Of a stretch of 14,983 nt of DNA, positions 5,507 to 13,209 are shown one piece after another (the first letter of the stretch is position 1; the number at the start of each line of letters is the position of its first letter). Below the pieces are notes generated by a model. That model ran no database searches and was not told where the DNA came from. It saw only the letters and a program-made list of their open reading frames with translations. The translations under genes were made by a program, and so were the position numbers. Origin of the DNA: an uncultured Intestinimonas sp. (GTDB taxonomy: Bacteria > Bacillota_A > Clostridia > Oscillospirales > Oscillospiraceae). The stretch covers positions 1 through 14,983 of the forward strand of contig CAUBHZ010000012.1 of the NCBI GenBank assembly GCA_958435885.1. The letters are read 5' to 3'.

Positions 5507-6928
5507 ATGCTCTTCTCCAGCTCCATCTTTCTCTTCGCCTTCCTCCCCGCGGTGCTCCTGGGGTACTATGTCATCTTCCGGGGGATGCGCCGGGCCCAGA
5601 ACCTGCTGCTCCTGGCCGCCTCCCTCCTCTTCTACGCCTGGGGCGAGCCCTGGTTCGTCCTGGTGATGATCGCCTCCATTCTGGCAAACTACCTCTTCGG
5701 CCTCTGGGTGCACACCTGGAAGCGGCGGGGCAGAAGGCTCCTTCTCCCCGTCGCCGCCGCCTGTGTGTGCAACCTGGGGCTCCTTTTTGTCTTTAAATAC
5801 CTCACCTTCACCCTGAAGAACCTGAACCTACTGGGCCTCAACACCCCCATCCCCGTCATCGAGCTGCCCATCGGCATCTCCTTCTTCACCTTCCAGGCCC
5901 TGAGCTACGTGCTGGACGTGGCCATGGGCACCGCCCAGGTCCAGCGCAGCCCCTTCGGCCTGGGGCTCTATATCTCCCTCTTCCCCCAGCTCATCGCCGG
6001 CCCCATCGTGAAATACGCCACCGTGGCCGGCGAGATCCAGGGCCGGAGGGAGACCTGGGACGACTTCTCCGCCGGGTGCTGCCGCTTCCTGGTGGGCCTG
6101 GGCAAGAAGGTCCTCCTCTCCAACCAGCTGGCCCTGGTGGCCGACGCCGCCTGGGACACCCCCGCCGGCAGCCTCTCCACCGCCTTCGCCTGGCTGGGCT
6201 CATTGTGCTACACCCTCCAGATCTACTACGACTTCTCCGGCTACTCCGACATGGCCATCGGCCTGGGCCGCATGTTCGGCTTCCACTTTCTGGAGAACTT
6301 CAACTGGCCCTATCTCTCCCGCTCGGTGACCGAGTTCTGGCGGCGGTGGCACATCTCCCTGTCCACCTGGTTTAGGGACTACGTCTACATCCCCCTGGGG
6401 GGCAGCCGCCACGGGAAGGCCAGGACCCTGCGGAACCTCTTCGTGGTGTGGCTCCTCACCGGCGTGTGGCACGGCGCCAACTGGACCTTTATCTGCTGGG
6501 GACTCTTCTACTTCCTGCTGCTGGTCTTTGAAAAGACCACCGGTCAGGTGTCCTCCTGGCCCAAGGTCCTGGGCTGGGGGTGGACCTTCCTCATGGTCAA
6601 CTTCGGCTGGGTCCTCTTCCGGGCCGACTCCCTCACCGCCTGCGGCGCCTTCCTCCAGGCCATGTTCGGCCAGGGCGGCGGGCCGGATCTCCAGGCAGCC
6701 TACTACTGGGAGCAATTTTGGATCGTGATTCTACTCGCCGTTTTCTTTTCCTTCCCCATTGCCCCCTGGCTCACCCGGAAGGTGGAGGCCTACTTCGGCC
6801 AATATGCCCGCCACGTCTTCCCCATGTGGGACGGGGTGTACGGCCTGGGGCTCCTCCTCATCTTCCTGGCGGCCGCCGCTTTTCTGGTGAAGGGGACCTA
6901 CAATCCCTTCATCTACTTCAACTTCTGA
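5507..6928 (+). CDS. MBOAT-family membrane-bound O-acyltransferase (AlgI/DltB-like)
   Basis: 473 residues, typical of bacterial AlgI-type MBOAT proteins. The start MLFSSSIFLFAFLPAVLLGYY and RRAQNLLLLAASLLFYAWG match the AlgI N-terminus. LPIGISFFTFQALSYVLDV (120-138) is the conserved core. FWRRWHISLSTWFRDYVYIP (277-296) holds His282, and LLTGVWHGANWTFICWG (316-332) holds His322, the accepted catalytic histidine. These enzymes pass an acyl group across the membrane, usually to a partner SGNH/AlgJ/AlgX-type protein that acetylates an exported polysaccharide. The next gene is such a partner. AAAGGAG about 12 nt before the ATG supports the start. The gap to the upstream acyltransferase gene is 28 nt, so they are co-transcribed. 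Confidence 0.95.
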   Translation: MLFSSSIFLFAFLPAVLLGYYVIFRGMRRAQNLLLLAASLLFYAWGEPWFVLVMIASILANYLFGLWVHTWKRRGRRLLLPVAAACVCNLGLLFVFKYLTFTLKNLNLLGLNTPIPVIELPIGISFFTFQALSYVLDVAMGTAQVQRSPFGLGLYISLFPQLIAGPIVKYATVAGEIQGRRETWDDFSAGCCRFLVGLGKKVLLSNQLALVADAAWDTPAGSLSTAFAWLGSLCYTLQIYYDFSGYSDMAIGLGRMFGFHFLENFNWPYLSRSVTEFWRRWHISLSTWFRDYVYIPLGGSRHGKARTLRNLFVVWLLTGVWHGANWTFICWGLFYFLLLVFEKTTGQVSSWPKVLGWGWTFLMVNFGWVLFRADSLTACGAFLQAMFGQGGGPDLQAAYYWEQFWIVILLAVFFSFPIAPWLTRKVEAYFGQYARHVFPMWDGVYGLGLLLIFLAAAAFLVKGTYNPFIYFNF

Positions 6929-6947
6929 CCCGAAAGGAGGGCGCCTC

Positions 6948-8300
6948 ATGGTCCCCTCACACAGCAATACCGGCGCCATCCTCTTCCTGTGCGCCATGGC
7001 CGCCGGCGCCATATTGCTCCTCACCGGCCTAGCCCCTACCGCCCCTGCCTGTGAAGGGATACGCCTTCCCACCAGGAGCGCCTCCTATGCTGCTCAGGCG
7101 GGCCTGAGGGACGGCCGGTCCTCCCCCGGCCAGCGGGGTGAGGCGGTACCGGTCAAGACGGAGCCCCCCTTTGAGCGGCTCCAGGACTTCCTCTCCACCG
7201 CCGATGCCGCCGCCAACAGCGCCCTGGACAAGGGCCACCTCTTCATCGAGCTCTATGGCGGCGTCCAGGCCCTCTCCGACCGGACGGTGGTGGAGGACGT
7301 GGACCCCCAGTACTCGGTGGTGAAGCTCACCGACGACACCATCACCTTCATAAACGCCGAGCCCCAGGACGTCACCGGCAACGGCCGGGCGGTGGTGCGG
7401 CTCTCCCAGGCCCTGGAGAAGCGGGAGGTCCCCCTCCTCTACGTCCAGGCCCCCCAGAAGCTCCAGGAAAACGATGACCGCCTCCCCACCGGGGTGACCG
7501 ACTACGGCAACGACTATGCCGACCAGATCCTGGGTGTGCTGGCTGAGAACAACGTGGCCACCCTGGACCTGCGCAAGACCCTGGCCGACACCGGCCGGGA
7601 CTGGTCCTCCTTCTTCTTCCGCACCGACCACCACTGGACGCCTGAGGCCGCCTTCACCGCCCACCAGGCCCTGGCCCAGGTGCTGGAGGCCGACTACGGC
7701 TTCACCATCCCGGAGGAGAATACCGACCCCGCCGCCTTCACCCGGACCAATCTGTCCGACTACTTTCTGGGCAGTCAGGGGAAGCGGGTGGGCTCTCTGT
7801 ACGCCGGGGTGGACGACATCGAGATCTGGAAGCCCAACTTCGACACCGACTTCACCTACTCCATCCCCATCTACGACATGGAGCGCACCGGCCCCTTTGA
7901 AGAGTCCCTCCTCTTCCCGGAGCGCATCGAGGAGAAGGACTTCTTCAACGGCAACCCTTACACCCTCTACGCCGGCGGGGACTACCCCATGGCCCGGATC
8001 TACAACCTGCTGGCCCCGGACCGGCCCCGGATCATGCTCCTGCGGGACTCCTACGCCTGCGTGCTCACCCCCTTCCTGGCCCTGGACTGCGGGGAGCTCA
8101 TCACCATCGACCTGCGGTATTTCAACGACGACCTGCTCACCTATGTGGACTGGCTGGAGCCCGACCTGGTCATCGTCATGTACACCGCCGGCTCCACCGC
8201 GTTGGATGAGCTCTTCGACTTCTTCCCCAACGACACCGTCCAGCCCCAGTACGCCCTGGACCCGCCGGCGGCGGAAAAGCCGGCCCTGGGCACAAATTGA
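6948..8300 (+). CDS. DHHW/AlgX-like SGNH-type O-acetyltransferase, membrane-anchored
   Basis: 450 residues. Residues about 9-29 form an uncleaved signal anchor (ILFLCAMAAGAILLLTGL), placing the rest outside the membrane. FFRTDHHWTPEAAF (224-236) is the DHHW signature of AlgJ/AlgX-type proteins. LLRDSYACVLTPFLA (364-378) matches the block carrying the nucleophilic serine (Ser368), and VPLLYVQAPQKL (161-172) is another conserved strand. The role is probably to transfer acetyl groups delivered by the MBOAT partner onto an exported glycan. AAAGGAGG at 6933-6940 supports the ATG, 19 nt after the MBOAT stop. Residues about 36-70 are a low-complexity, Arg/Ser/Gly-rich linker with ATA, CTT, AGG and GTA codons unlike the neighbouring C-ending codons. 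It may be a weakly constrained or recently altered segment. The target glycan is unknown. Confidence 0.86.
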   Translation: MVPSHSNTGAILFLCAMAAGAILLLTGLAPTAPACEGIRLPTRSASYAAQAGLRDGRSSPGQRGEAVPVKTEPPFERLQDFLSTADAAANSALDKGHLFIELYGGVQALSDRTVVEDVDPQYSVVKLTDDTITFINAEPQDVTGNGRAVVRLSQALEKREVPLLYVQAPQKLQENDDRLPTGVTDYGNDYADQILGVLAENNVATLDLRKTLADTGRDWSSFFFRTDHHWTPEAAFTAHQALAQVLEADYGFTIPEENTDPAAFTRTNLSDYFLGSQGKRVGSLYAGVDDIEIWKPNFDTDFTYSIPIYDMERTGPFEESLLFPERIEEKDFFNGNPYTLYAGGDYPMARIYNLLAPDRPRIMLLRDSYACVLTPFLALDCGELITIDLRYFNDDLLTYVDWLEPDLVIVMYTAGSTALDELFDFFPNDTVQPQYALDPPAAEKPALGTN

Positions 8301-8326
8301 CCGCTTTGACTGTGAGGTAATGCACC

Positions 8327-9511
8327 ATGCCCTCCGTCCGCCGTCTGGACTACCACTATATGGCCATGCAGATCGGCTTCTGGGCCATGTTCGCCGCCAT
8401 CTGCGCCTACCAGGCCGCCCTGCTCACCAGCCGGGGCTTCACCAACGCCGAGACCGGCCTCCTCATCGCCGTCCGGTGCCTGGCGGGCATCGTCTGCCAG
8501 CCCATCCTGGGCTCCTTCGCCGACCGCCATCCCCGCATCCCCCTGCGGCTCATCGTCTCCCTGGCCCTGGGGGTGGGCCTTGTCGCCGGGGTGGTCTTCC
8601 TCCTGTGCCCCATGGGCATGGCGGGGACCATGGCCGTTCTCATCCTCATGGGCGGCTTTGAGATCACCTCCTACCCCCTGATGGACGCCATGGCCATCCA
8701 GTTCATCCAGAAGGGCGTGCCCATCCGGTACAGCCTGGGCCGGGGGGTGGGCTCCCTGGCCTACGCCGTGTGCTGCGTGGCCTTGGGATTGCAGGTCACC
8801 GCCTGGGGAGTGGAGACCACTCTCATTACCCACGCCGTCCTCACCGCCCTGGAGATCGTCCTGGTCATCACCTATCCCGTCTGCCCGGTGGAGGAAAACG
8901 CCGCCGGACCGGCCCCCGCCCCTCACTCCGCCCTGTGGCTCCTGCGGCAGAACCCCGCCTTTGCCCTCATGCTGCTGGCCATTCTCTTCGGCCTCACCGG
9001 GTGCCTGCCCATGTCCAACTTCCTGGTCAACGTGGTCACCAGCCGGGGCGGCACCGCCGGAGATCTGGGTATGGCCCTCTTTATCATGGCCGGCTTCGAG
9101 CTGCCCACCGCCTTCTTCTTCCAGCGTCTCTACCGCCGCCTGGGGGGCGGCCGCCTCCTCCTGCTGAGCATGGTCTTCTGTTTCTTCAAAGCCCTGGCCC
9201 TCTTCCTCTCCCCCTCCCTCCCCTTCGTCCTCCTCTCCCAGCCCCTCCAGATGCTGGGCTACGGCCTCTTTACCCCCACCTCGGTGTACTACGTCAACGA
9301 CTCCGTGCCCGCCGAGGACCAGGTGAAGGGCCAGACCCTGATGATGGTGGCCTCCAACGGCCTGGGCGGGGTGCTGGGGAGCCTCTTCGCCGGGTCCATC
9401 CTGGACCTGGGCGGCCCCAACGCCATGCTGCTCTTCTGCATGGCCTGCTGCACCGCCGCAGCCCTGCTGTCCCTGCTGTCCCTGAAAATGTCATCCAGGC
9501 CGGCTACATAA
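8327..9511 (+). CDS. MFS transporter (MFS_1-like / sugar or nucleoside symporter type)
   Basis: 394 residues with about 12 membrane helices in two halves joined by a loop near VCPVEENAAGPAPAPHS. SFADRHPRIPLR after helix 2 fits the MFS loop motif with Asp-Arg. YSLGRGVGSLAYAV in the first half and LMMVASNGLGGVLGSLFAGSILD in the second resemble the LacY/NupG-like branch, which imports sugars or nucleosides with protons. The substrate is not deducible; a drug exporter is possible. The start is supported by TGAGGT at about 8313-8318, 26 nt after the DHHW gene stop, so it probably belongs to the same transcript and is the last gene before the strong terminator. A link to glycan decoration is only positional. 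Confidence 0.85.
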   Translation: MPSVRRLDYHYMAMQIGFWAMFAAICAYQAALLTSRGFTNAETGLLIAVRCLAGIVCQPILGSFADRHPRIPLRLIVSLALGVGLVAGVVFLLCPMGMAGTMAVLILMGGFEITSYPLMDAMAIQFIQKGVPIRYSLGRGVGSLAYAVCCVALGLQVTAWGVETTLITHAVLTALEIVLVITYPVCPVEENAAGPAPAPHSALWLLRQNPAFALMLLAILFGLTGCLPMSNFLVNVVTSRGGTAGDLGMALFIMAGFELPTAFFFQRLYRRLGGGRLLLLSMVFCFFKALALFLSPSLPFVLLSQPLQMLGYGLFTPTSVYYVNDSVPAEDQVKGQTLMMVASNGLGGVLGSLFAGSILDLGGPNAMLLFCMACCTAAALLSLLSLKMSSRPAT

Positions 9512-9556
9512 CACAAAACCGCCTCTCCATATGGAGAGGCGGATTTGTGTCTTTTT
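9511..9556 (+). terminator. Strong bidirectional intrinsic terminator between the MFS gene and yedF
   Basis: A perfect 24-nt palindrome (9519-9542) gives a 10-bp stem with an ATAT loop. The stem extends by seven more A/T-rich pairs (9511-9517 with 9544-9550) after one A-A mismatch. TTTTT follows at 9552-9556 on the plus strand. Read on the minus strand the core stem is followed by TTTTGTGTT. It therefore serves both convergent transcripts. Its first base is the last base of the MFS stop, and the yedF stop lies in its tail. Confidence 0.92.
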
Positions 9557-10154
9557 ACACCGTGACCACGCGGGGGGCGGTCAAAAGCCGTCCCACGATG
9601 TCATACATATTGCTGACGGTGCCCACCTTCAGCTGCTCCGTAAGGCCGAAGTAGTTGAGGCAGGTACCGCACACCAGGATCTCGCAGCCCTTGTCCAAAA
9701 GGCTCTTCAGGCTCTCGATGACCTGAGGCTCCTCCCCGGAGGGCAGCTTCACGCCGCCGTTCATGAAGAGGAGACAGGCGGGAGGCGTGTCGCTCTGGGC
9801 CAGGGTGTAGAGGAACATCTTCATCAGGTTCTCCCCCAGTTCCCGGCTGCCGTCGCCCACGAAGTCCTTGCCGATGAACACCGTGGCGCCGCCGGGCGCC
9901 GTGGGGCAGCAGGCCACCGGCTCCGGGGCGGGCGCCGCCTTCCGCTCTCCGGTGATGCGCACGGCAAAGCCGCCCTCCCGGGGCGCGCTCACCGCCGTCA
10001 TGCCCTGGCTCTCGGCCAGCCGGGTCAGGTTCTCCACGGCGATTTGGTTGTCCACCAGCACCGTCACGTCGTTCTCGCCGCCGTCCAGGGCCTGCTTGGC
10101 CAGGACCACCGGCATGGGGCAGGCCTTGCCCATGGCGTCAATTTCCACTGCCAT
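9555..10154 (-). CDS. yedF: Sulfurtransferase-like selenium metabolism protein YedF
   Basis: 199 residues in two parts. Residues 1-70 form a TusA/SirA-like domain with the persulfide/selenide-carrier cysteine Cys12 in GKACPMPVV. A short Ala/Pro linker carries Cys82 and Cys83. Residues about 90-199 form a DsrE-like domain with VFIGKDFVGDGSRELGENLM and the conserved pair Cys162/Cys165 in CGTCLNYF. This arrangement is the YedF family, which tracks selD across genomes and is thought to carry or traffic selenium; the exact reaction is unproven. GGTGGAG 7 nt before the ATG supports the start, which lies inside the 3' end of the DUF3343 gene (17-nt overlap). It is the last gene of the selenium operon. 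Confidence 0.94.
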   Translation of the reverse strand: MAVEIDAMGKACPMPVVLAKQALDGGENDVTVLVDNQIAVENLTRLAESQGMTAVSAPREGGFAVRITGERKAAPAPEPVACCPTAPGGATVFIGKDFVGDGSRELGENLMKMFLYTLAQSDTPPACLLFMNGGVKLPSGEEPQVIESLKSLLDKGCEILVCGTCLNYFGLTEQLKVGTVSNMYDIVGRLLTAPRVVTV

Positions 10155-10434
10155 CGCACTTCTCCACCTTTCCTGTATCGTCGTTCCACAGGACGGGCAC
10201 CCCGTCCTCCACCCGGTAGCGCCGGTACATCCCCGGCGGCACCAGGCCGTCCTTCAAGGCTCCATCCAGGGCCGGGCCGTCCCCGTCCTCGATCCGGAGC
10301 GAAATGCCGCAGGCGGCGGTGATCTGCCGCAGGGTGGGCATCACCGTCACCGGCATTCTGGCTTTCAGAGCCCGCTCCGCCGCGATGGCAGCGTGGGTGC
10401 TGTCAAAGGCCAGCAGCTGATAGGTCTCCCTCAC
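10138..10434 (-). CDS. DUF3343 protein (putative Se/S carrier-like)
   Basis: 98 residues. The start YQLLAFDSTHAAIAAERALK (5-24) and the ITAACGISLRIE segment with Cys42 (38-49) are the DUF3343 pattern, described as a putative selenium/sulfur carrier that commonly neighbours yedF and selD. A second cysteine lies near the end (EKCDGSGN). Translation begins with GTG, which overlaps the selD TGA in a GTGA arrangement (translational coupling), and it overlaps yedF by 17 nt. The tight placement between selD and yedF supports a part in handing selenium between them. No enzymatic motif is visible and the function is not established. Confidence 0.88.
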   Translation of the reverse strand: MRETYQLLAFDSTHAAIAAERALKARMPVTVMPTLRQITAACGISLRIEDGDGPALDGALKDGLVPPGMYRRYRVEDGVPVLWNDDTGKVEKCDGSGN

Positions 10435-11474
10435 GGCTTCACCACGATGGAGCAGTCCTCCCGCTTGGCCTCCACATAGCCCACCTGGGCGGCGCAGGGG
10501 ATGCGGTCACACAGGGCGGAGAGGAGCTCCCGGGCGTCCTTCTCCGCCACCGCGATGAGGAGGCCGCCGGAGGTCTGGGGATCGTAGAGGAGGTCCTGGA
10601 TGGCCAGGGGCACCTCCCCCTCCACCTTTGTGGAGGACTCTGCGAAGTGGCGGTTGCGGTACATGCCCTCGGGGAGGAGGCCCATCTCGGCCAGGGACCG
10701 CACCCCGGGCAGGAAGGGGATGTGCCCGCTCTCGATGACCACCGTGGCGCCGCCGCCCCGGGCCATCTCCAGGCTGTGGCCCAGCAGGCCGAAGCCGGTG
10801 ACGTCGGTGCAGCTGCCCACGTCGAAGTTCACCATGATGTCCCGGGCAGTCTTGTTGAGGGTGCGCATCTGCTCCACCGCCTGGCGGTAGAGCTCCGGGT
10901 CGGCCAGCCCCGCCTTGGCGGCGGTGGTGGTGACGCCGATGCCCAGGGCCTTGGTGAGGATCAGTACGTCCCCCGGCCTGGCCCGGTCGTTGCGGAGGAT
11001 GCGCCCCGGGTGCACGAAGCCGGACACCGCCAGGCCGTACTTGGGCTCCTTGTCCTGGATGGTGTGGCCGCCGGTGATGATGGTCCCCGCCTCGTAGGCC
11101 TTCTCATAGCCCCCCCGGAGGACGCCGTGGACGGCCTCCCGGTCCATCTGGGGGGAGACGCACATGACGTTGAGGGCCAGCTTGGGCTCACCCCCCATGG
11201 CGTACACATCGCTGATGGCGTTGGCCGCCGCGATCTGGCCGAAGAGGTAGGGGTCGTCCACGATGGGGGGGAAGAAGTCCACCGTCTGGACCAGGGCCAG
11301 GTCGTCGGAGAGCTGGTACACCGAGGCGTCGTCGCTGGTGTCGTAGCCCACCAGCAGCCTGGGATCGGTGCGGGTGGGCAGGCCCTCCAGCAGCTGGGCC
11401 AGGACCCCCGCCCCCACCTTTGCGCCGCAGCCGGCGCACTCGGCCAATTTGGTCAGTTGGATGTCCGATGCCAT
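10431..11474 (-). CDS. selD: Selenide, water dikinase (selenophosphate synthase)
   Basis: 347 residues, full length. It makes selenophosphate from selenide and ATP. ECAGCGAKVGAGVL (12-25) is the N-terminal glycine-rich active loop. Cys16 matches E. coli Cys17 and Lys19 matches Lys20; Ala18 stands where E. coli has Cys19. Metal/ATP-binding aspartates are seen in TSDDASV (about 46-52), TVDFFPP (Asp66) and AISDVYAMGG (Asp89). FDVGSCTDVTGFGLLGH and DPQTSGGLL are further family motifs. The catalytic position is a plain TGC cysteine, not selenocysteine. The start is set by GGGAGGAG 7 nt upstream and by the MASDIQLT homology; the open frame extends far upstream but that part shadows yqeB. It overlaps yqeB by 22 nt and DUF3343 by 4 nt. 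Confidence 0.97.
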   Translation of the reverse strand: MASDIQLTKLAECAGCGAKVGAGVLAQLLEGLPTRTDPRLLVGYDTSDDASVYQLSDDLALVQTVDFFPPIVDDPYLFGQIAAANAISDVYAMGGEPKLALNVMCVSPQMDREAVHGVLRGGYEKAYEAGTIITGGHTIQDKEPKYGLAVSGFVHPGRILRNDRARPGDVLILTKALGIGVTTTAAKAGLADPELYRQAVEQMRTLNKTARDIMVNFDVGSCTDVTGFGLLGHSLEMARGGGATVVIESGHIPFLPGVRSLAEMGLLPEGMYRNRHFAESSTKVEGEVPLAIQDLLYDPQTSGGLLIAVAEKDARELLSALCDRIPCAAQVGYVEAKREDCSIVVKP

Positions 11475-12271
11475 TGTATCTCTCCTCCCTTGCTCCATTG
11501 ACACATGAGGGCCTCCAGCACCCCGCCGCCCACCGCCCGGGCCTTGTCCGAGACGGAGAAGCAGTGTTCCCGGCGGCATCTGGGGTCCACGTCCCCCGCT
11601 TTCATGCCGGCAAAGACCGGCGTCCCCTCCGGCAGCAGGCCCCGGACCACGCCGGTGATCTGGGCCTGCATGGGGGCCTCCCCCACCCGGCCCACGGTCT
11701 GCCCCGCCTGCACCGTGTCGCCGATGGCGGCCAGGGGGACGAAGGTCCCCTCCGCCGGCGCCCGGAGGAGCCGCTCGATGGTATAGCCGCCGATGTCGCC
11801 GGGGACGCCGGTGTTGGGCGCCGGGGGGCGGTCCCACAGCACCCGGCCCAGATCGTGGCCCCGCTGGGTCTCCACGGCGGCGTGGCAGTCCACCCCGGGG
11901 GTGAAGCCGGGGCCCACCCCCACCACGGCGGGGGCGTCTGTAAGGGCGGTTCCCAGGTTCTTCTTGGCCAGGATGGCGTCCACCACCCCGTCGGGCTTCA
12001 GAGCGGGGACACAGGCCCCCTCCGGGTCCACCAGCACCGCCACCTTCCCCGCCCGGACACAGTCCAGGACCTGTTGGGGATTCTGAACCAGCACGGCGGT
12101 GATGCCCTCCACCTCCGCCGTCCCCCGGTACACCGCCTGGGAAAAGGCCACGGTGCAGCGCACGGTGGTGGGCTGGGCGGTCTCGGTCATCACCACGGAG
12201 CACCCCGCCCGGAACAGCCGGCAGGCGACCCCCGTGGCCAGATCCCCCGCTCCCTTTACGACGATCAGCAT
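11453..12271 (-). CDS. yqeB: Selenium-dependent molybdenum hydroxylase system protein YqeB (EF2563 family)
   Basis: 272 residues. It opens with a Rossmann-like strand-loop, LIVVKGAGDLATGVACRLF (2-20). GPGFTPGVDCHAAVETQRGHDLG (120-142) and NTGVPGDIGGYTIERLLRAP (153-172) are strongly family-like. Residues about 170-230 (APAEGTFVPLAAIGDTVQAG, then QITGVVRGLLPEG) look like a biotinyl-lipoyl-type beta-sandwich without the modified lysine. The family co-occurs with selD, yqeC and xdhC and is thought to mature the Mo-Se cofactor of hydroxylases; the reaction is unknown. The start at 12271 is chosen for AGAGGTG 5 nt upstream (12277-12283); an in-frame ATG at 12292 is less well placed. It overlaps yqeC by 7 nt and selD by 22 nt. 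Confidence 0.92.
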   Translation of the reverse strand: MLIVVKGAGDLATGVACRLFRAGCSVVMTETAQPTTVRCTVAFSQAVYRGTAEVEGITAVLVQNPQQVLDCVRAGKVAVLVDPEGACVPALKPDGVVDAILAKKNLGTALTDAPAVVGVGPGFTPGVDCHAAVETQRGHDLGRVLWDRPPAPNTGVPGDIGGYTIERLLRAPAEGTFVPLAAIGDTVQAGQTVGRVGEAPMQAQITGVVRGLLPEGTPVFAGMKAGDVDPRCRREHCFSVSDKARAVGGGVLEALMCQWSKGGEIQWHRTSN

Positions 12272-13002
12272 ACAAACACCTCTTTGACACATTCCTTTTC
12301 CCGGAGGGCGGCGGCCACCACCCGGGTGCCCGGCAGCCAGGTCTGGATATCCCGGGCGGTCTCTCGGGCCAGGGCCAGCTCCGCCGGGCCGTCGGTCTGG
12401 TTCAGGAGGACCCGGAACTTTCCCGGGTCCCCCACCCCCTTGAACTGCCCCGCCTCGTGGGTGAGGAGCCGGGCCAGCAGGGCGGGGGTGACGGCGGTCT
12501 CCTCCCCCACCCCCAGCATGGCGCAGGCCAGGTGGGGCCGGTGGCAGACCTCTCCCAGTGGCCGTCCCAGGGCGGACAGCCCCGCCACCGCCACCACGGC
12601 GGCACAGCCGGAGATGAGGCAGGGCTCGTGGTCCGCCGGGGCCTTCATGGGCAGGCGTTTGGACCCGTCGGCCTCGGCCACCCCGAAGCCGAAAAGGGCC
12701 AGGCCCCGGTCCAGCACCTCCGGCGGCGGGGCGGTGAGCTTGCCCGTCTCCGGCTCGGTCCTGGCGGCGCAGGCCGTGAGGCCGGCCCTCCGGGCCGCCT
12801 CCAGCTCTTCCAGGGTCCCCGCCAGGGGACCGGCGGCTCGGCCCTGCTCCACGCCGATGTGGGTGGTGGTGGCGGCCAGGGCGGACAGCCCCCGCCCGGC
12901 CCGCTCCCCCACCAGGCGCAGCAAGAGACTGCTCTTGCCCCCGCCGCCCACCAGACAGGTCCAGCCCTCCGCGGGCAGCGCCAGGGCCTCCAGGAGCTCC
13001 AT
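12265..13002 (-). CDS. yqeC: Selenium cofactor biosynthesis accessory protein YqeC
   Basis: 245 residues, first gene of the minus-strand selenium operon. CLVGGGGKSSLLLRL (16-30) is a P-loop-like nucleotide-binding motif. AATTTHIG (43-50) and ADGSKRLPMKAP (111-122) are the conserved YqeC blocks, and ADHEP follows. The family is an uncharacterised accessory of selenium-dependent molybdenum hydroxylases, perhaps a nucleotide-dependent step in cofactor finishing. Two in-frame ATGs are close: 13008 sits only 1 nt after GGAGGG, while 13002 has the ideal 7-nt spacing and was chosen. A long structured leader precedes it. Confidence 0.92.
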   Translation of the reverse strand: MELLEALALPAEGWTCLVGGGGKSSLLLRLVGERAGRGLSALAATTTHIGVEQGRAAGPLAGTLEELEAARRAGLTACAARTEPETGKLTAPPPEVLDRGLALFGFGVAEADGSKRLPMKAPADHEPCLISGCAAVVAVAGLSALGRPLGEVCHRPHLACAMLGVGEETAVTPALLARLLTHEAGQFKGVGDPGKFRVLLNQTDGPAELALARETARDIQTWLPGTRVVAAALREKECVKEVFVC

Positions 13003-13009
13003 AGCCATC

Positions 13010-13174
13010 CCTCCGTTATGTTTTCCTCAGAATAATGCCTGGGGAACAAAGCCAAAGGCCGGGCAGCCACGCCCTCCAGCCTTTGGCACGCAAACGCACG
13101 GCGCATCTTTTTTCAAAAACACCGGCAGCATTTGTTGTTTTATGCAGCCCATTCCCAGAAATATTGGGGCCGTT
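13010..13174 (-). promoter_or_regulatory. Structured ~170-nt 5' leader of the yqeC-yedF operon
   Basis: Transcription from the minus promoter would start near 13174. The leader then holds two hairpins: GGCTGCAT/ATGCTGCC with one U-U mismatch and a 10-nt loop (13124-13149), and a 9-bp perfect outer stem GCCAAAGGC/GCCTTTGGC (13051-13087) with an inner GGGC/GCCC stem. A short T-rich stretch (TTTGTT) follows the second, which could give weak attenuation. No protein is evident in it. It may be a cis-regulatory RNA, but I cannot match it to the molybdenum cofactor riboswitch by eye. Confidence 0.4.
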
Positions 13175-13180
13175 ATCCTT

Positions 13181-13209
13181 AGAATAGCATATTGCATCCT
13201 GTAAGTCAA
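13181..13209 (-). promoter_or_regulatory. Promoter of the yqeC-yqeB-selD-DUF3343-yedF operon
   Basis: On the minus strand TTGACT (13204-13209) and TATTCT (13181-13186) are 17 bp apart, with TGC before the -10 (extended -10). It interleaves with the divergent modE promoter: its -35 lies inside the spacer of the other. Confidence 0.65.

Noticed and set aside
4794..5666. A long plus-strand frame and several antisense frames within the acyltransferase/MBOAT region
   Set aside because: Composition is Pro/Arg/Gly/His-rich with no domain pattern, as expected for alternate frames of GC-rich coding DNA.
11400..11474. Selenocysteine (TGA) at the SelD catalytic position
   Set aside because: The codon is TGC, an ordinary cysteine.
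10431..12290. A 619-residue open frame containing selD with a long N-terminal extension
   Set aside because: The extension is a Gly/Arg/Pro-rich shadow of yqeB in another frame. SelD homology begins at MASDIQ (11474) with a good ribosome site.
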